Of a DNA stretch of 39,165 nt, positions 14,893 through 24,456 are shown piece by piece. Position 1 is the first letter of the stretch, and every line of letters starts with the position of its first letter. Made by a program: the position numbers and the translations under genes. The DNA is from Halorientalis persicus (GTDB lineage Archaea > Halobacteriota > Halobacteria > Halobacteriales > Haloarculaceae): assembly GCF_900110215.1 (NCBI RefSeq), contig NZ_FOCX01000028.1, positions 1 through 39,165 of the forward strand, given 5' to 3'. The notes below the pieces were generated by a model. It had not been told where the DNA came from. It ran no database searches and saw only the letters and a program-made list of their open reading frames with translations.

Positions 14893-16968
14893 ATGATTGG
14901 AAACCTGCTGCCCTTCACCAGCTCGGACAGTTCGGAAACTGACGACGAGGCGACCGCCGACGAGCAGGGACAAGATGACGGCGAGTCCCAGTTCACCGTG
15001 GACTACGAGGCCGACGGTGAAGCGGTCGACGGGATCCCCGAGATCCATCAGACCGTCGTCTCACCGTCGAGTATTGAGCGAACACCCAGCGCCCTCCGGA
15101 CTGACACCCAGTGGGCACAGAGCCTGTGGGTCGGCGAGTACCCCGATGCGCCGATGGATGGCTTCCTCGAAAAGCTGTACGCGGCCGCCGAGACCCAGCA
15201 GACGGATGTCAGCATCCACATCGATCCTCGTGACACGCGAGAGACGCTGGATTCGCTGGAGAACAAGATCGAGGATCTCGAAGCCGACTACGAGTACCTG
15301 ACCGAGAAACACCGTGCGAGCGCCCGGGGCGTCGAGAAAGACCTCGAGGACCACCAGGAGATGTACGATGTCCTCCGGAACACGACGATGCAGGCGTTCG
15401 ACGTCTCGATGTATCTCACGGTCAGGGGCGACGACCGCGAGAACATCGACGCCGAGTCGGTGTCGACGACAGCCCGACAAGCGCCTGCGAATCTGACCCC
15501 GGTGACGCCTCGGTGGTCTCAGCTGAAGACGTTCACCTCAGCGAGCCCGATCGCCCTGGATCAGTTCAACGAGACGCTCGACAGCAAGACGCCGATGCTC
15601 GGCGGGGCGGTCGGCGCGATGTTCCCCTTCGTTTCCGGTGCGTTTGCGGAACCCGGCATCGAGTACGGAACGTACGCGCTGAATTCGAGTCCGCTCATCC
15701 TCGACCGCTTCAAGCGGCAAACCGGCTACTGTATGATGGTTATCGGCCGGCTCGGCGCGGGCAAATCGTTCGCGACCAAGCTCCGGTTGGTGCGGCGGGC
15801 GATGTTCGATGAGGATACGGTCGTCATTATGCTCGACCCGATGCGGGGGTTCGCCGGCGTCAACGAGGCACTCGATGGCGAGCGCATCACGGTCGGTGGC
15901 CGGCGGGGGCTGAACCCGCTGGAAATCAAACCGACGCCCGATCACGTCCTGCAGGAGGTCGACGACATCGACCCGTGGGGCGAACAGATCAACTGGGTGA
16001 TGACCTTCTTCGCGACGTTCTTCGAGCACGTCGCAGACCATCCACTCGGCGAGCGCAACCAGACGCTCCGGCGGTCCGTCCAGGAAGCCTACGAGAAGCG
16101 CGGGATCACCCGCGATCCAGAGACACATACCCGGGACTCGCCCACCATCCACGACGTCATCACGGTCCTCGAAGAGATGGTCGAAGACCCCGAGGAGTAC
16201 GGGTACGTTACGGATGGGGAGCAGGAAGCCGTCCAGTCCGATGCCCAGTCGCTACTCAAGGATCTCCGCCCGTCGTTCCGCGAGGGTGGTGAACTCGAGA
16301 ACCTTGCTCGCCCCTCGGAGTTCGATCTCGATTCGAAGGTCATCTACCTCGATCTCCATCAGGAGGAGGGTACCCGTGGCCGGGCGGAGACCAGCCTGAT
16401 GATGCAGGTGCTGTTCAACAGCGTCTACGAGCGGGTCAAGCAGACCGACAAGCGCGTCGTCTTCTGTATCGATGAGGCGCACTACCTGATGAACGACGCC
16501 GTCTCGCTGGATTTCCTGGAGACGGCCGTCCGGCACAGCCGCCATTTCGATCTGAGCCTCGAATTCATCACGCAAACGGGGGGCGAATTCGCGCTGACGC
16601 CGGAGGCACGCACCATCGCAAACCTCTGTTCGCTGACCGTCCTCCACCGCGTCAACGAGGAGAAAGAGAAGATTGCCAAGTGGTTCGATCTCAGCGAACG
16701 GCAGGTGAACTGGGTCACCTCCGCGAAGGCCGGAGAGGACGAGGACGGCTACTCGGAAGCGCTGGTCGGCATCGACCAGGAGGGCTGGTTCCCACTCCGA
16801 ATTCGGGCGAGCGATTACGAGGCCCACGTCATCGACGGCGGCGCTGCGGACGTGGCCGAGCTCGAGCCCGAACCGACGACGAGCGTGACGAATCCAGATA
16901 GCCGACCCGCCGGCACGCGTGCCGACGGCGGTGAACAAACTGGCACTACTTCTCAGGAGGATGACTGA
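14893..16968 (+). CDS. virB4: VirB4/TraC-family conjugation ATPase
   Basis: 691 residues from ATG at 14893 (MIGNLLPFTSSDSSETDDE). The N-terminal domain includes WVGEYPDAPMDGFLEKLY and a coiled coil (about 120-165). The Walker A GRLGAGKS is at about 286-293 and the Walker B CIDEAH at about 525-530. FITQTGGEF and PEARTIANLCS follow in the positions of VirB4 motifs C and D. The protein powers substrate transfer and pilus assembly at the inner face of the membrane. It overlaps the next gene by eight bases. The IS1341-type insertion upstream separates it from the rest of the operon, so it may need its own promoter in 14753-14892. An earlier in-frame start would read through the IS end and is rejected. 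Confidence 0.88.
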   Translation: MIGNLLPFTSSDSSETDDEATADEQGQDDGESQFTVDYEADGEAVDGIPEIHQTVVSPSSIERTPSALRTDTQWAQSLWVGEYPDAPMDGFLEKLYAAAETQQTDVSIHIDPRDTRETLDSLENKIEDLEADYEYLTEKHRASARGVEKDLEDHQEMYDVLRNTTMQAFDVSMYLTVRGDDRENIDAESVSTTARQAPANLTPVTPRWSQLKTFTSASPIALDQFNETLDSKTPMLGGAVGAMFPFVSGAFAEPGIEYGTYALNSSPLILDRFKRQTGYCMMVIGRLGAGKSFATKLRLVRRAMFDEDTVVIMLDPMRGFAGVNEALDGERITVGGRRGLNPLEIKPTPDHVLQEVDDIDPWGEQINWVMTFFATFFEHVADHPLGERNQTLRRSVQEAYEKRGITRDPETHTRDSPTIHDVITVLEEMVEDPEEYGYVTDGEQEAVQSDAQSLLKDLRPSFREGGELENLARPSEFDLDSKVIYLDLHQEEGTRGRAETSLMMQVLFNSVYERVKQTDKRVVFCIDEAHYLMNDAVSLDFLETAVRHSRHFDLSLEFITQTGGEFALTPEARTIANLCSLTVLHRVNEEKEKIAKWFDLSERQVNWVTSAKAGEDEDGYSEALVGIDQEGWFPLRIRASDYEAHVIDGGAADVAELEPEPTTSVTNPDSRPAGTRADGGEQTGTTSQEDD

Positions 16969-19900
16969 GCAGACCCCGTCAGAACTCCCGGCAGTGGCTA
17001 ACGGCGACGAGTACATCCGGATCACTCCCTCCCGAAGCGATCTCGCGCCGGAGACCGTCGTCCGTCAGCTGGCCGGCCTCCACGGCCTTGACGCTGGCAA
17101 CGACGGATTTCTCGAAAGTATCGGTCCCTTCGGCGATCCGCCACCGGTGTTCGAGTTCCTCGCAGTGAGTGAGGGGGCAGACGAGCCGGTCGAGTTCTAT
17201 TACGGAGTCGACCGCCGGTTGGATGCCTTCGAGGAACGCCTCCGGACGCTGTATCCACCGACCGTCACGTTCGAGCGGGTCACCCTTGACTTGGAAGCGA
17301 AGCTACTCCCATCGACAGCAGACCCATCTCAGGACCACAGTGCCGGGAGTGACGATAGCCACGGAATAAATTCCAGGACAGCTGAGGAATCCTCCGGAGA
17401 CCCGAATTCGGATTCAGAGCCTGTGACTCTCTTCGATTCATCGGGGGAGGAACCGGTCGGTGACGGCGGAAGTGTGCTGTCGGAGAGCTCCACGTCGCTA
17501 GACGAGGACGAAGTCTTGTTCGAGGCTGATTCGAGTGGCGAGTCCACAGCGACTGGTCCGTCCAACTCCGAACTCGATGCCGATCACCAGCCGGCTCATA
17601 CGCAACCGACCGTCGATGAGACGACCCCACTCGGAATCAGCTGGCACGGGCAGGCTACCCGGCGGGAAGACTGGATGACGACACTACCCCAATTCACGGA
17701 TACGGAAGACGACGATGACGTTCACGCTCGGGCCCCACTCGCGTCACTCATCGATCAGCTGACCCGGGCCGAACACCCGATCGCGTTCCAGGTACTCTTT
17801 CAGCGGAAATCGGACTGGACGCACGAGGCACGAGAGCGCCAGCGAAAGCTCCGGGAAGGGGAAGACCGAGTCGTCGACTGGTTCTTCGGAGAACTCCTCG
17901 GAAACACGGAGAACGAACCACAGAGCCCGTCGAACACCGGGCGACAGCGTCGGTATCTCGACATCGGTGGGCGGGAGCGAGTCGAGGCTATCGACGAGAA
18001 GGAGCCACAGCACACGTTCACGGTGAATATGCGGGCGCTTTCGCTCGTGACTTCCGACCGACAACGAGAGCGGGTTGACCATCGTCTCGACGATATTGGG
18101 TCCGTGTTTGACCACCTGAACGGGCCGCACTATCGGCTCCGACCGAAGCGCATCCGCCGTGGGCTTCGAAAGGGGCGGCGAGCCAAGAAGCACGCCGACC
18201 GGGTACTCAACGCTACGTTAGCTATCAAGAGCGACTGGCGGAAAACCCGCCCCGATCTCGTTCTCGGGCCGGCTGAGTTGGCGAACTTCGTGGTCGTTCC
18301 GCCGGCGACTGACCTCACGACTGAGGGTGGACGGGGGTCCGACGCCGAACCCGAGAGCCGGACGCCCCTGCCACTCCCGGCGCAGGACCACATGGATGCG
18401 TTCACGGACTCGGGGATGGCGATCGGCCGCGGTCTCGGGGAGGACGGCACGCCCACGTCGGAGCCGATGCGGATTCCTCCGCATTTGCTGCCGTTCCACG
18501 TCGGCCGGTTCGCGAAGAGCGGCGCCGGCAAATCGGTCGCGCTGATCAACGACGCGCTCTCCCTGTACGACCATACCACGGGCCCAGTGTTCCTCATCGA
18601 CTCCAAGGGCGGGAATCTCCCCGAGAACTATATGCGGGCTCACGCGAACCGCTTCGGCACCGACGACCTCGAGGAGAACGTCCTCCACTTCTCGGTGCCT
18701 GACATCCTGCCTGGCTTCGCGTTCTTCGACATTACGCCGGCGCTGGAAGATGGGGTTCGTCGCGTCGACGCGATCCAGGACAAGGCCGACCACTACGAGG
18801 AGCTCATCAAACTCGTGATGGGGCCGGAGCGGTACGAGGATGCTATCGCCTCGCCGACGCTCATCAAGTACCTCATCAAGGCGATGTACGACGAGGAGTA
18901 CGGCCTCGAAAACGGCCATTTCCGGCAGGATACGAACTACTTCACCCACGACCAGTTCGAGCAGGCGGTGACCCAGTTCCATGCCGCCGGGCCGCCGGAC
19001 TCGACTCCAGAAGATGCACCGCGAGCCAGCGACCCGCAAGTCGCCGAGAAACTGGAGCGACACCTGCGCTCGAACCCAGCGACGTTCTCGAACGTCGTGA
19101 GCGGCATCAGCAACCGCATGGACTACATCACGCAGGACGCCCACCTCCGGCGGATCTTCAACAATACCCAGTCGCAGTTCGACTTCCGCGACCTTCTCGA
19201 CGAGGACAAGGTGGTCATCTTCGACCTCGGCGATCTCCGCGACGAGGCCGCCCGTGTGATGACCGGCGTCATTCTGACGCAGCTTTACGACGCCGTCAAG
19301 CGTCGCGACGGCGACGAGCTGGCCCGCAAGCCAGACGACTACGTGGCGAACCTGCTCATCGACGAAGCGTCGTCGGTCGTTGTCTCGGATACGCTGACGA
19401 CGCTGCTCGAAAAGGGGCGGGAGTTCCGGCTGTCCATCGAACTCGTGACACAGTTCCCCGAGCAGATGAAGGAGGCCGGCAACCGCGAGGTCTACCTGAA
19501 CGTCCTGAACAACATCGGCAGTCCGCTTGTCGGAAAGATCGCCGTCGACGCCGACATCGCCGAGGCACTCTCACACGAGGCGATGGATCCCGTCGAGTTC
19601 AAGAATCGGATCAGTTCCCTCCCGCGTGGCGAGTGGATCGCACAGCTCCCGAGCCCAGAGTTCGGCGAAACCGGTCCGGATCCGTTCAGTATCGAGCCGC
19701 TCCCGATTCCGCCTGGGCATCCTGATAGCGAGCAGCCTCTGACTGGGGCGCAGGAAGAGCGGTTCCAAGACGCCCTGGGGGCTGTTCACGAGCATACTCG
19801 TGAAGAGTATGGTGTTGCCGGCGGGACGACTGTCGAGAGTCGTGACGCGGCCACTGACGTCGCCTTGGAGAACGCTGACGAGTTGCCGCTCGAAGTGGCG

Positions 19901-21304
19901 ATGGCCCGTGCGATTCGCGCTGTCCAGCTGTCGAACGACGTCCGCGAGACGAACGGCTGGGTCTCCGTCGAGGAAGTCGATGAGGAACTGCTCTCGCGAA
20001 TCGAGGAGGACACCATCGAGGTGCAGGGCTACGAGACGCTTCCGGAGGTGCGGGAGGCATCCTCGCTTATCGAGGTCGATCTCCCAGACGGGGGATCGTC
20101 GGTTCAGTGTCGGCTCACGGATGAGGGTGAGCAGGCAGCCACGCCCGACACGTCGACGTCACCGACCGGCGGGGGCGAGCACCACGATGCAGTCCTTGAA
20201 ACGGTCGAGCAGTCGCTCGCAACTGCGGGGTTCTCCGTGGAGGTCCTCGATCAGAACGGGGAGTCCCGCCCCGACGCCATCGCGACGCATCCGGATCTCG
20301 ACAGGGAGCTCCAGGTGGAGGTCGAAACCACCACCCACGTCCGGCCGGCGAAGGTCCTCTCGAACCTCCGGAAGGCCCAGGAACAGGAGCGAATCCCGCT
20401 GTTCGTCGTCGCAGACCACGACGATCAACCGGCTGCCGAGATTGCCGACCGGCTCGCGAAGATCCTCCGTGAGCCGCGAAATCAGCTCTCATCCGGTGAG
20501 ACGCGGCTGTATACGATGAACCACAATGTCACATTCAACGGCGGTGCGCGAGCAGCGGATGGGGTGACAGCTGTCCGGCCAGCCACTGGCGGCAGTCGCC
20601 ACACCCGCTGGTTCGAGCGAGATGGGGCGTTCGTCCTCGAGGATAGTGCCGGGGACCAGCACGCCCGGATCGACTCTTTCGACGCCGTGTCGAAAGACCA
20701 GTTCCCGGCGACGTACAGCTACGACGCAGAGAGCGAGACCTACACCGTCTTCAGGCCGGGAGAACTCCCCGAGTCCTACGAGTCCCGCGAGGCATTCGAA
20801 GCGGAGTGGGTGCCTGTCAAGCGCCCGTTCGTTCCCAGTACCGACCTGCCCGTTCCGGACTATGCGGAGAATTCGTATGCAATTAGTATTCTCACCAGCG
20901 ACGACGAACCGGATCTTCAGCTCTACAAGCCGGCATCGGATACGGCCCAAGATCTCTCAGTACTCGTTGAGGCGATTCAAGGTAGTGAACTTCACCCAGC
21001 AGGGATTGAACCGACGGATACCGAGGAAGATCCGTTTGGAATTGAGGCCTTCGTGCGCGATAGGATCACCGAGTGTGATGAGGAGTTCGTCCCGATCGCA
21101 TATGTCTACGAAGCATACGAAGAATATGTCGAGGATCGTGAGTATGAGCGAAAAAAGAAACCCCGGTTCACGCCAGCATTCCGTGAGTATGCTGACTTCG
21201 ACCGGAAGAGGAAGTGGGTAGATGAAGAAACCCGACGCTGTTACATTGGGATCCAACTGAGCGACGCCGGCGACCAGGAGGAATCGAGCGATGCCAGTGC
21301 GTAG
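16961..21304 (+). CDS. VirD4/TraD-like AAA ATPase with nuclease-like and winged-helix C-terminal extension
   Basis: 1447 residues. ATG at 16961 follows a strong CAGGAGG ribosome-binding site and overlaps virB4. Residues about 130-230 are an acidic Ser-rich linker. The ATPase has Walker A FAKSGAGKS (about 517-525) and Walker B LLIDEASS (D801, E802), with motifs typical of VirD4/HerA-FtsK proteins (FLIDSKGGNL, ELVTQFPEQM). A restriction-endonuclease-like domain lies at about 1085-1175: RPDAIATH (D1105) followed by ELQVEVETTTH (E1120, E1122). The last 100 residues (RFTPAFREYADF, CYIGIQL) resemble the winged helix at the end of plasmid primase/helicase proteins. As coupling ATPase it would feed DNA to the VirB4 channel. 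No relaxase is found nearby; the tail could be part of DNA processing, but this is inference. Confidence 0.75.
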   Translation: MTEQTPSELPAVANGDEYIRITPSRSDLAPETVVRQLAGLHGLDAGNDGFLESIGPFGDPPPVFEFLAVSEGADEPVEFYYGVDRRLDAFEERLRTLYPPTVTFERVTLDLEAKLLPSTADPSQDHSAGSDDSHGINSRTAEESSGDPNSDSEPVTLFDSSGEEPVGDGGSVLSESSTSLDEDEVLFEADSSGESTATGPSNSELDADHQPAHTQPTVDETTPLGISWHGQATRREDWMTTLPQFTDTEDDDDVHARAPLASLIDQLTRAEHPIAFQVLFQRKSDWTHEARERQRKLREGEDRVVDWFFGELLGNTENEPQSPSNTGRQRRYLDIGGRERVEAIDEKEPQHTFTVNMRALSLVTSDRQRERVDHRLDDIGSVFDHLNGPHYRLRPKRIRRGLRKGRRAKKHADRVLNATLAIKSDWRKTRPDLVLGPAELANFVVVPPATDLTTEGGRGSDAEPESRTPLPLPAQDHMDAFTDSGMAIGRGLGEDGTPTSEPMRIPPHLLPFHVGRFAKSGAGKSVALINDALSLYDHTTGPVFLIDSKGGNLPENYMRAHANRFGTDDLEENVLHFSVPDILPGFAFFDITPALEDGVRRVDAIQDKADHYEELIKLVMGPERYEDAIASPTLIKYLIKAMYDEEYGLENGHFRQDTNYFTHDQFEQAVTQFHAAGPPDSTPEDAPRASDPQVAEKLERHLRSNPATFSNVVSGISNRMDYITQDAHLRRIFNNTQSQFDFRDLLDEDKVVIFDLGDLRDEAARVMTGVILTQLYDAVKRRDGDELARKPDDYVANLLIDEASSVVVSDTLTTLLEKGREFRLSIELVTQFPEQMKEAGNREVYLNVLNNIGSPLVGKIAVDADIAEALSHEAMDPVEFKNRISSLPRGEWIAQLPSPEFGETGPDPFSIEPLPIPPGHPDSEQPLTGAQEERFQDALGAVHEHTREEYGVAGGTTVESRDAATDVALENADELPLEVAMARAIRAVQLSNDVRETNGWVSVEEVDEELLSRIEEDTIEVQGYETLPEVREASSLIEVDLPDGGSSVQCRLTDEGEQAATPDTSTSPTGGGEHHDAVLETVEQSLATAGFSVEVLDQNGESRPDAIATHPDLDRELQVEVETTTHVRPAKVLSNLRKAQEQERIPLFVVADHDDQPAAEIADRLAKILREPRNQLSSGETRLYTMNHNVTFNGGARAADGVTAVRPATGGSRHTRWFERDGAFVLEDSAGDQHARIDSFDAVSKDQFPATYSYDAESETYTVFRPGELPESYESREAFEAEWVPVKRPFVPSTDLPVPDYAENSYAISILTSDDEPDLQLYKPASDTAQDLSVLVEAIQGSELHPAGIEPTDTEEDPFGIEAFVRDRITECDEEFVPIAYVYEAYEEYVEDREYERKKKPRFTPAFREYADFDRKRKWVDEETRRCYIGIQLSDAGDQEESSDASA

Positions 21305-21334
21305 TCGTTTCGCTCCCGTGCAGGAGCACGCAAG

Positions 21335-23368
21335 ATGACACTCTCCGAATCAGCCATCAGTGAGCACTACCGTCGTGCCAAACCCGTCTACGAGGCGCTG
21401 GCGACCGTTAAGGACTACCCGACTATCGGGCTGAACGACTTCGTCGGATGGTACATCAAACGCGACCACGACGACGTTGATGCGATCAAGGCCGGGTATC
21501 CGCAGCGCGGGCGGGTTGCCCACCTAGAACGTGACTACGATGAGATCCACGACCGCCTCGAACGGACCCTCTATGCTGTCACCACCTACAAGACACCGAC
21601 CGCCTTCCAGCGGTGGGAACCCTGTCGCTACGACGAGTCTGAGGAGACGACCGTCTGGCAGGATGAGCCCCCGACCCCTGGGTATGCCGACTTCCGAGCG
21701 GTTCCCGCTTGGGGCGATATCGACCTCGCTGACGACATCAAGCCTCAGCGTGGCAACTTGGATGGCGAGACGCAGGCACTCGTCGAGCGTTCGCTCGACG
21801 CCTACATCGAGGAGTATGCTACGCTCTACGGCACGCGGGATGCGGTGTATGCGCTGGACTCTGTCGGGGGCGCGTACGTCTTCGGGGCCCCGGAGGCCAC
21901 ACTCCCTATTGCGGACCACTTCAGCGATGATCCAGATGCGCTCGAACGGGTATTCGATGAGTTCCTCGACCGCTCGAACGCGTGGCTCCAGGAGGCAGAG
22001 ACCCGTGTGAACAAGCGCATCGACGGCGCCGGCGATGTCATCCAGCCCGACTGGGTGAATAACAAGAATCGTCAGTACAAGCCGCCGTTGTCGATTCACG
22101 CCGACCACGATGCCGTCGTCACGCCTATCGCGACCGACGACGTCCGCTACGAACTCCGTCCGTTCGAGACCGTCGATGATACCCTCATCGAGCAGGCGGT
22201 CAGCTGGGCTGACGAGTTCACACAGGTTGAGCACACGGACTGCGTCGACTCGCTGGTCGCGACGCTCTGGCCTGATCTCTACGAGGACCACGACGGGTGG
22301 CGGGCAACGCTGGAGGAATGGGTCGAAGGGGAGCGTGAGCGCAAACGGGAGCGCCAGCGTCAGCGTGAGGCGGCGCTCCAACGACGTAAGGAGCGGCTGG
22401 CAGAACTCGATGGCACCCTCGAAGGACGGCCCATTACGCCGTTCAAAGAAGACGTCTACGAAGCCGTCGAGAACATCGACATCACCGAGATCGCCCGCCA
22501 CTACGCGAGCGATGCCTACGATACGGATCCAAACCAGCCGCGGCCGCAGTTCGACCCGTGTTGGCGCCACAGCGAGAGCGGCCAGTCCTGTTTCGTCGAC
22601 GAACAGGCCAACACCTTCGGCGATTCGAAGGTAAACGCCGGGGGCGGGCCGACGAAGCTGATAGCGCTCGCGACGGGGATTATATCCGACGCCGATGCGG
22701 ACCTCGACGGAGAGGACTACTGGGCTGCCGTCGATGAACTGCGGAACGCCGGCTACGACATTCCGGTGTGGGTTCCAGAGGCCGGGTCAGACCGCGTCGA
22801 CGGCGGAACCTACGACCAGATGCCCTTCTGGGCCGTTCGGAAAGCAGCTGTCGCGCTCGAGATCTGTCCAGAGGACGCGTTTGTCGATCGTGAGGGAGAG
22901 GATGGATCCTACGAGGGATTCCCCGGCTACGAAACCTACAACGAGACGCTAGAAGCTATCGAGGACGCCGGATTAAGACACGGACGCGATCCGATCTCAC
23001 CGGAAGAAGGGCCCGATACCGAGGACCAGAACGAAGAGGACGCGAGTAGTGATACGGCCTCGGCAGATAGCCCAGCTTCGCAACTCGATCAAGCTCATCT
23101 TCGCGAGAAGAATCGGCTCTTATCGGCGAAAGTGGATCAGCTCGAAGCAGAGTTAGACGAAAAGACCCACCGGATCGACACCCTAGAGGCTGAGCTAGAG
23201 CGTCTACAGAGAGAACTCGAAACGGTTCGATCGGAACGTGACCACTTGGAATCCGCTCTCGAAGACGATGTATTGACTCAGGATTCCGAACAGCAGACGG
23301 AAGAAGACCCTGCTGACGACCGATCCCCGCTGGATCGAGCGAGGGAGCTCGTCTCTTTCGATCAGTAG
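21335..23368 (+). CDS. Archaeo-eukaryotic primase (AEP)-like replication protein
   Basis: 677 residues from ATG at 21335. The primase-type catalytic core is seen in WGDIDLADDIKP (D128, D130, metal-binding pair), SVGGAYVFGAP (176-186, nucleotide-binding motif; the usual His appears replaced by Tyr), and YKPPLSIHADHDAVVTP (S253, H255, D257). A helical region with a basic RERKRERQRQREAALQRRKER segment follows. Then comes CWRHSESGQSCFVDEQANTFGD, a pattern found in plasmid and virus primase C-terminal parts. The C-terminal 90 residues form a heptad-rich coiled coil (LREKNRLLSAKVDQLEAEL). It would make primers for element replication or for strand conversion after transfer. It starts 30 bases after the coupling ATPase gene, with a GGAG-like site at 21323. 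Confidence 0.72.
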   Translation: MTLSESAISEHYRRAKPVYEALATVKDYPTIGLNDFVGWYIKRDHDDVDAIKAGYPQRGRVAHLERDYDEIHDRLERTLYAVTTYKTPTAFQRWEPCRYDESEETTVWQDEPPTPGYADFRAVPAWGDIDLADDIKPQRGNLDGETQALVERSLDAYIEEYATLYGTRDAVYALDSVGGAYVFGAPEATLPIADHFSDDPDALERVFDEFLDRSNAWLQEAETRVNKRIDGAGDVIQPDWVNNKNRQYKPPLSIHADHDAVVTPIATDDVRYELRPFETVDDTLIEQAVSWADEFTQVEHTDCVDSLVATLWPDLYEDHDGWRATLEEWVEGERERKRERQRQREAALQRRKERLAELDGTLEGRPITPFKEDVYEAVENIDITEIARHYASDAYDTDPNQPRPQFDPCWRHSESGQSCFVDEQANTFGDSKVNAGGGPTKLIALATGIISDADADLDGEDYWAAVDELRNAGYDIPVWVPEAGSDRVDGGTYDQMPFWAVRKAAVALEICPEDAFVDREGEDGSYEGFPGYETYNETLEAIEDAGLRHGRDPISPEEGPDTEDQNEEDASSDTASADSPASQLDQAHLREKNRLLSAKVDQLEAELDEKTHRIDTLEAELERLQRELETVRSERDHLESALEDDVLTQDSEQQTEEDPADDRSPLDRARELVSFDQ

Positions 23369-23839
23369 AGCGTATCTGTTATTCAGGTAGACGGTGTAAC
23401 CATAGCGACTCAGCTACGCTGCCCGATCTACCTGACACCCCCAGCGACGCTACCTGACACCCGACAGGCTTCACCCCCTCCCAATATGGGAAAATCGCCA
23501 GACGGGAGCACTAGACAGCTGTTCCGGGAGTCTGTGTTTTTTCGGTCGGCACTGAAATCGGCTGTCAGGTAGCGCCGTCTTGCGATTTGAGGGTACCTGA
23601 CAGCCGAAAAATCAACCGATATATGGTGGGGGTGGCCGCCCAAAGTTGAGTTCGCGGCCAACGGGGCCGAGATGCCAGGCCGCAGGCCAAGCGAGAGTAG
23701 GCTGCCACCCGGACGATGGCGTGGGGCGTGGAGGGTGAAGGAGCAGGTCGACGTAGTGACAGGGAGTGGGTGGCTGTAGGAACTGTTTTTCTGCCCCAGA
23801 ATGGGGTGCGGGGCGGTTCGTGCGCTGCCCCTGATTCGT
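23369..23839. other. Non-coding block after the primase gene, candidate replication origin
   Basis: 471 bases without a convincing gene. The first half holds the repeat set described separately (direct CTACCTGACACCC copies and a 14-bp inverted repeat), plus an AT-rich TTTTTT tract near 23536 and a TATATGG near 23620. The second half is GC-rich with an inverted repeat GGCCGC/GCGGCC at 23634-23659. Repeats beside a primase gene are the usual layout of an archaeal plasmid origin; this function is not shown by the sequence itself. Confidence 0.45.
23428..23607. repeat. CTACCTGACA repeats: two direct copies and a perfect 14-bp inverted repeat
   Basis: CTACCTGACACCC occurs at 23428-23440 and 23450-23462, start-to-start spacing 22 bases (two helical turns). 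The same core occurs inverted and direct in TCGGCTGTCAGGTA (23558-23571) and TACCTGACAGCCGA (23594-23607), a perfect 14-bp inverted repeat with a 22-base spacer. Four copies of TACCTGACA within 180 bases, on both strands and with regular phasing, point to a protein-binding array such as replication iterons. Confidence 0.8.
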
Positions 23840-24130
23840 ATGTCTGGTCCGGATAGATACGACGATACGGCAGACGATCACGAACGGTTCGAAGCGGAAT
23901 TGCTCGCTCAGGATCGGGATGCGCGGTCACCATCGACGGCGGATCTCGACGACGAGACGGCCCGCCAGCTGATTCGAGAGCTACTCGATACCGGGACGGT
24001 CACACCGGTCGTCGACCAGCGGCTCCTCGTTCACGAGCCCAGCGGCACGGCGTTCGAATCGATGCAGCAGCTCGCCGTCTTCCACACGGGCTGGACGGCC
24101 GCCCGCGACACCGGCGAGGCGGACGAATGA
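23840..24130 (+). CDS. Small acidic protein of unknown function
   Basis: 96 residues from ATG at 23840 (MSGPDRYDDTADDHERF); the earlier in-frame start at 23801 lies in GC-rich non-coding sequence. It contains DDETARQLIRELLDTGTVTP and VHEPSGTAFESMQQLAVFHTG, a helix-then-strand layout. I do not recognise the family. It begins a run of four small genes and overlaps the next one by ATGA, so the two are translationally coupled. Confidence 0.6.
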   Translation: MSGPDRYDDTADDHERFEAELLAQDRDARSPSTADLDDETARQLIRELLDTGTVTPVVDQRLLVHEPSGTAFESMQQLAVFHTGWTAARDTGEADE

Positions 24131-24456
24131 TGCAACAGACGCTGGCGGGCTGTGCCTTCTGCGAGGCGCCACCCGGGACAGAGACCGGGATCGCCTACAC
24201 GTGGGGGAAAGAGGAACGGATCAGCCACCCGATTTGCGTCGACTGTGCGATTCAGGAGACGCCGGATCCTGACGAGCGTGATCACTACGCCTGTGACAGC
24301 TGTGGCCTCGTCGTCGACGCGCTCGCAGCGCTGACACGGTTTCGGATCGAACTCGGTCATCTCGAAGGCCCGATACAGGTCTGTGCGCGGTGTAGTCCAA
24401 ATGGGCCAGCAACGTACTGGACGCGCGACCTCGAGGCGCACATCGTCCCTGAGTGA
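24127..24456 (+). CDS. Small zinc-finger protein with three Cys pairs
   Basis: 109 residues from ATG at 24127, overlapping the preceding stop. Cysteines come in pairs: CAFC (residues 9-12), CVDC, CDSC and CARC. This gives two probable treble-clef or ribbon zinc sites. The rest is acidic with short helices (VVDALAALTRFRIELGHL). Haloarchaeal plasmids and proviruses carry many such small zinc-finger proteins, mostly with unknown function; binding of nucleic acid or a partner protein is the general expectation. No closer assignment is possible. Confidence 0.7.
   Translation: MMQQTLAGCAFCEAPPGTETGIAYTWGKEERISHPICVDCAIQETPDPDERDHYACDSCGLVVDALAALTRFRIELGHLEGPIQVCARCSPNGPATYWTRDLEAHIVPE

Noticed and set aside
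13289-14896. 535-codon plus-strand frame across the second tnpB
   Set aside because: It is antisense to an intact TnpB with all catalytic residues, and merges the shadow with IS-end sequence.
17022-21256. Long minus-strand frames opposite the giant ATPase gene
   Set aside because: They have no domain features; the plus strand codes for a continuous ATPase with good codon use.
23428-23607. Repeats considered as a CRISPR array
   Set aside because: Only four short copies in mixed orientation, with 22-base phasing and no spacer-sized regular units; no cas gene is present in the window.
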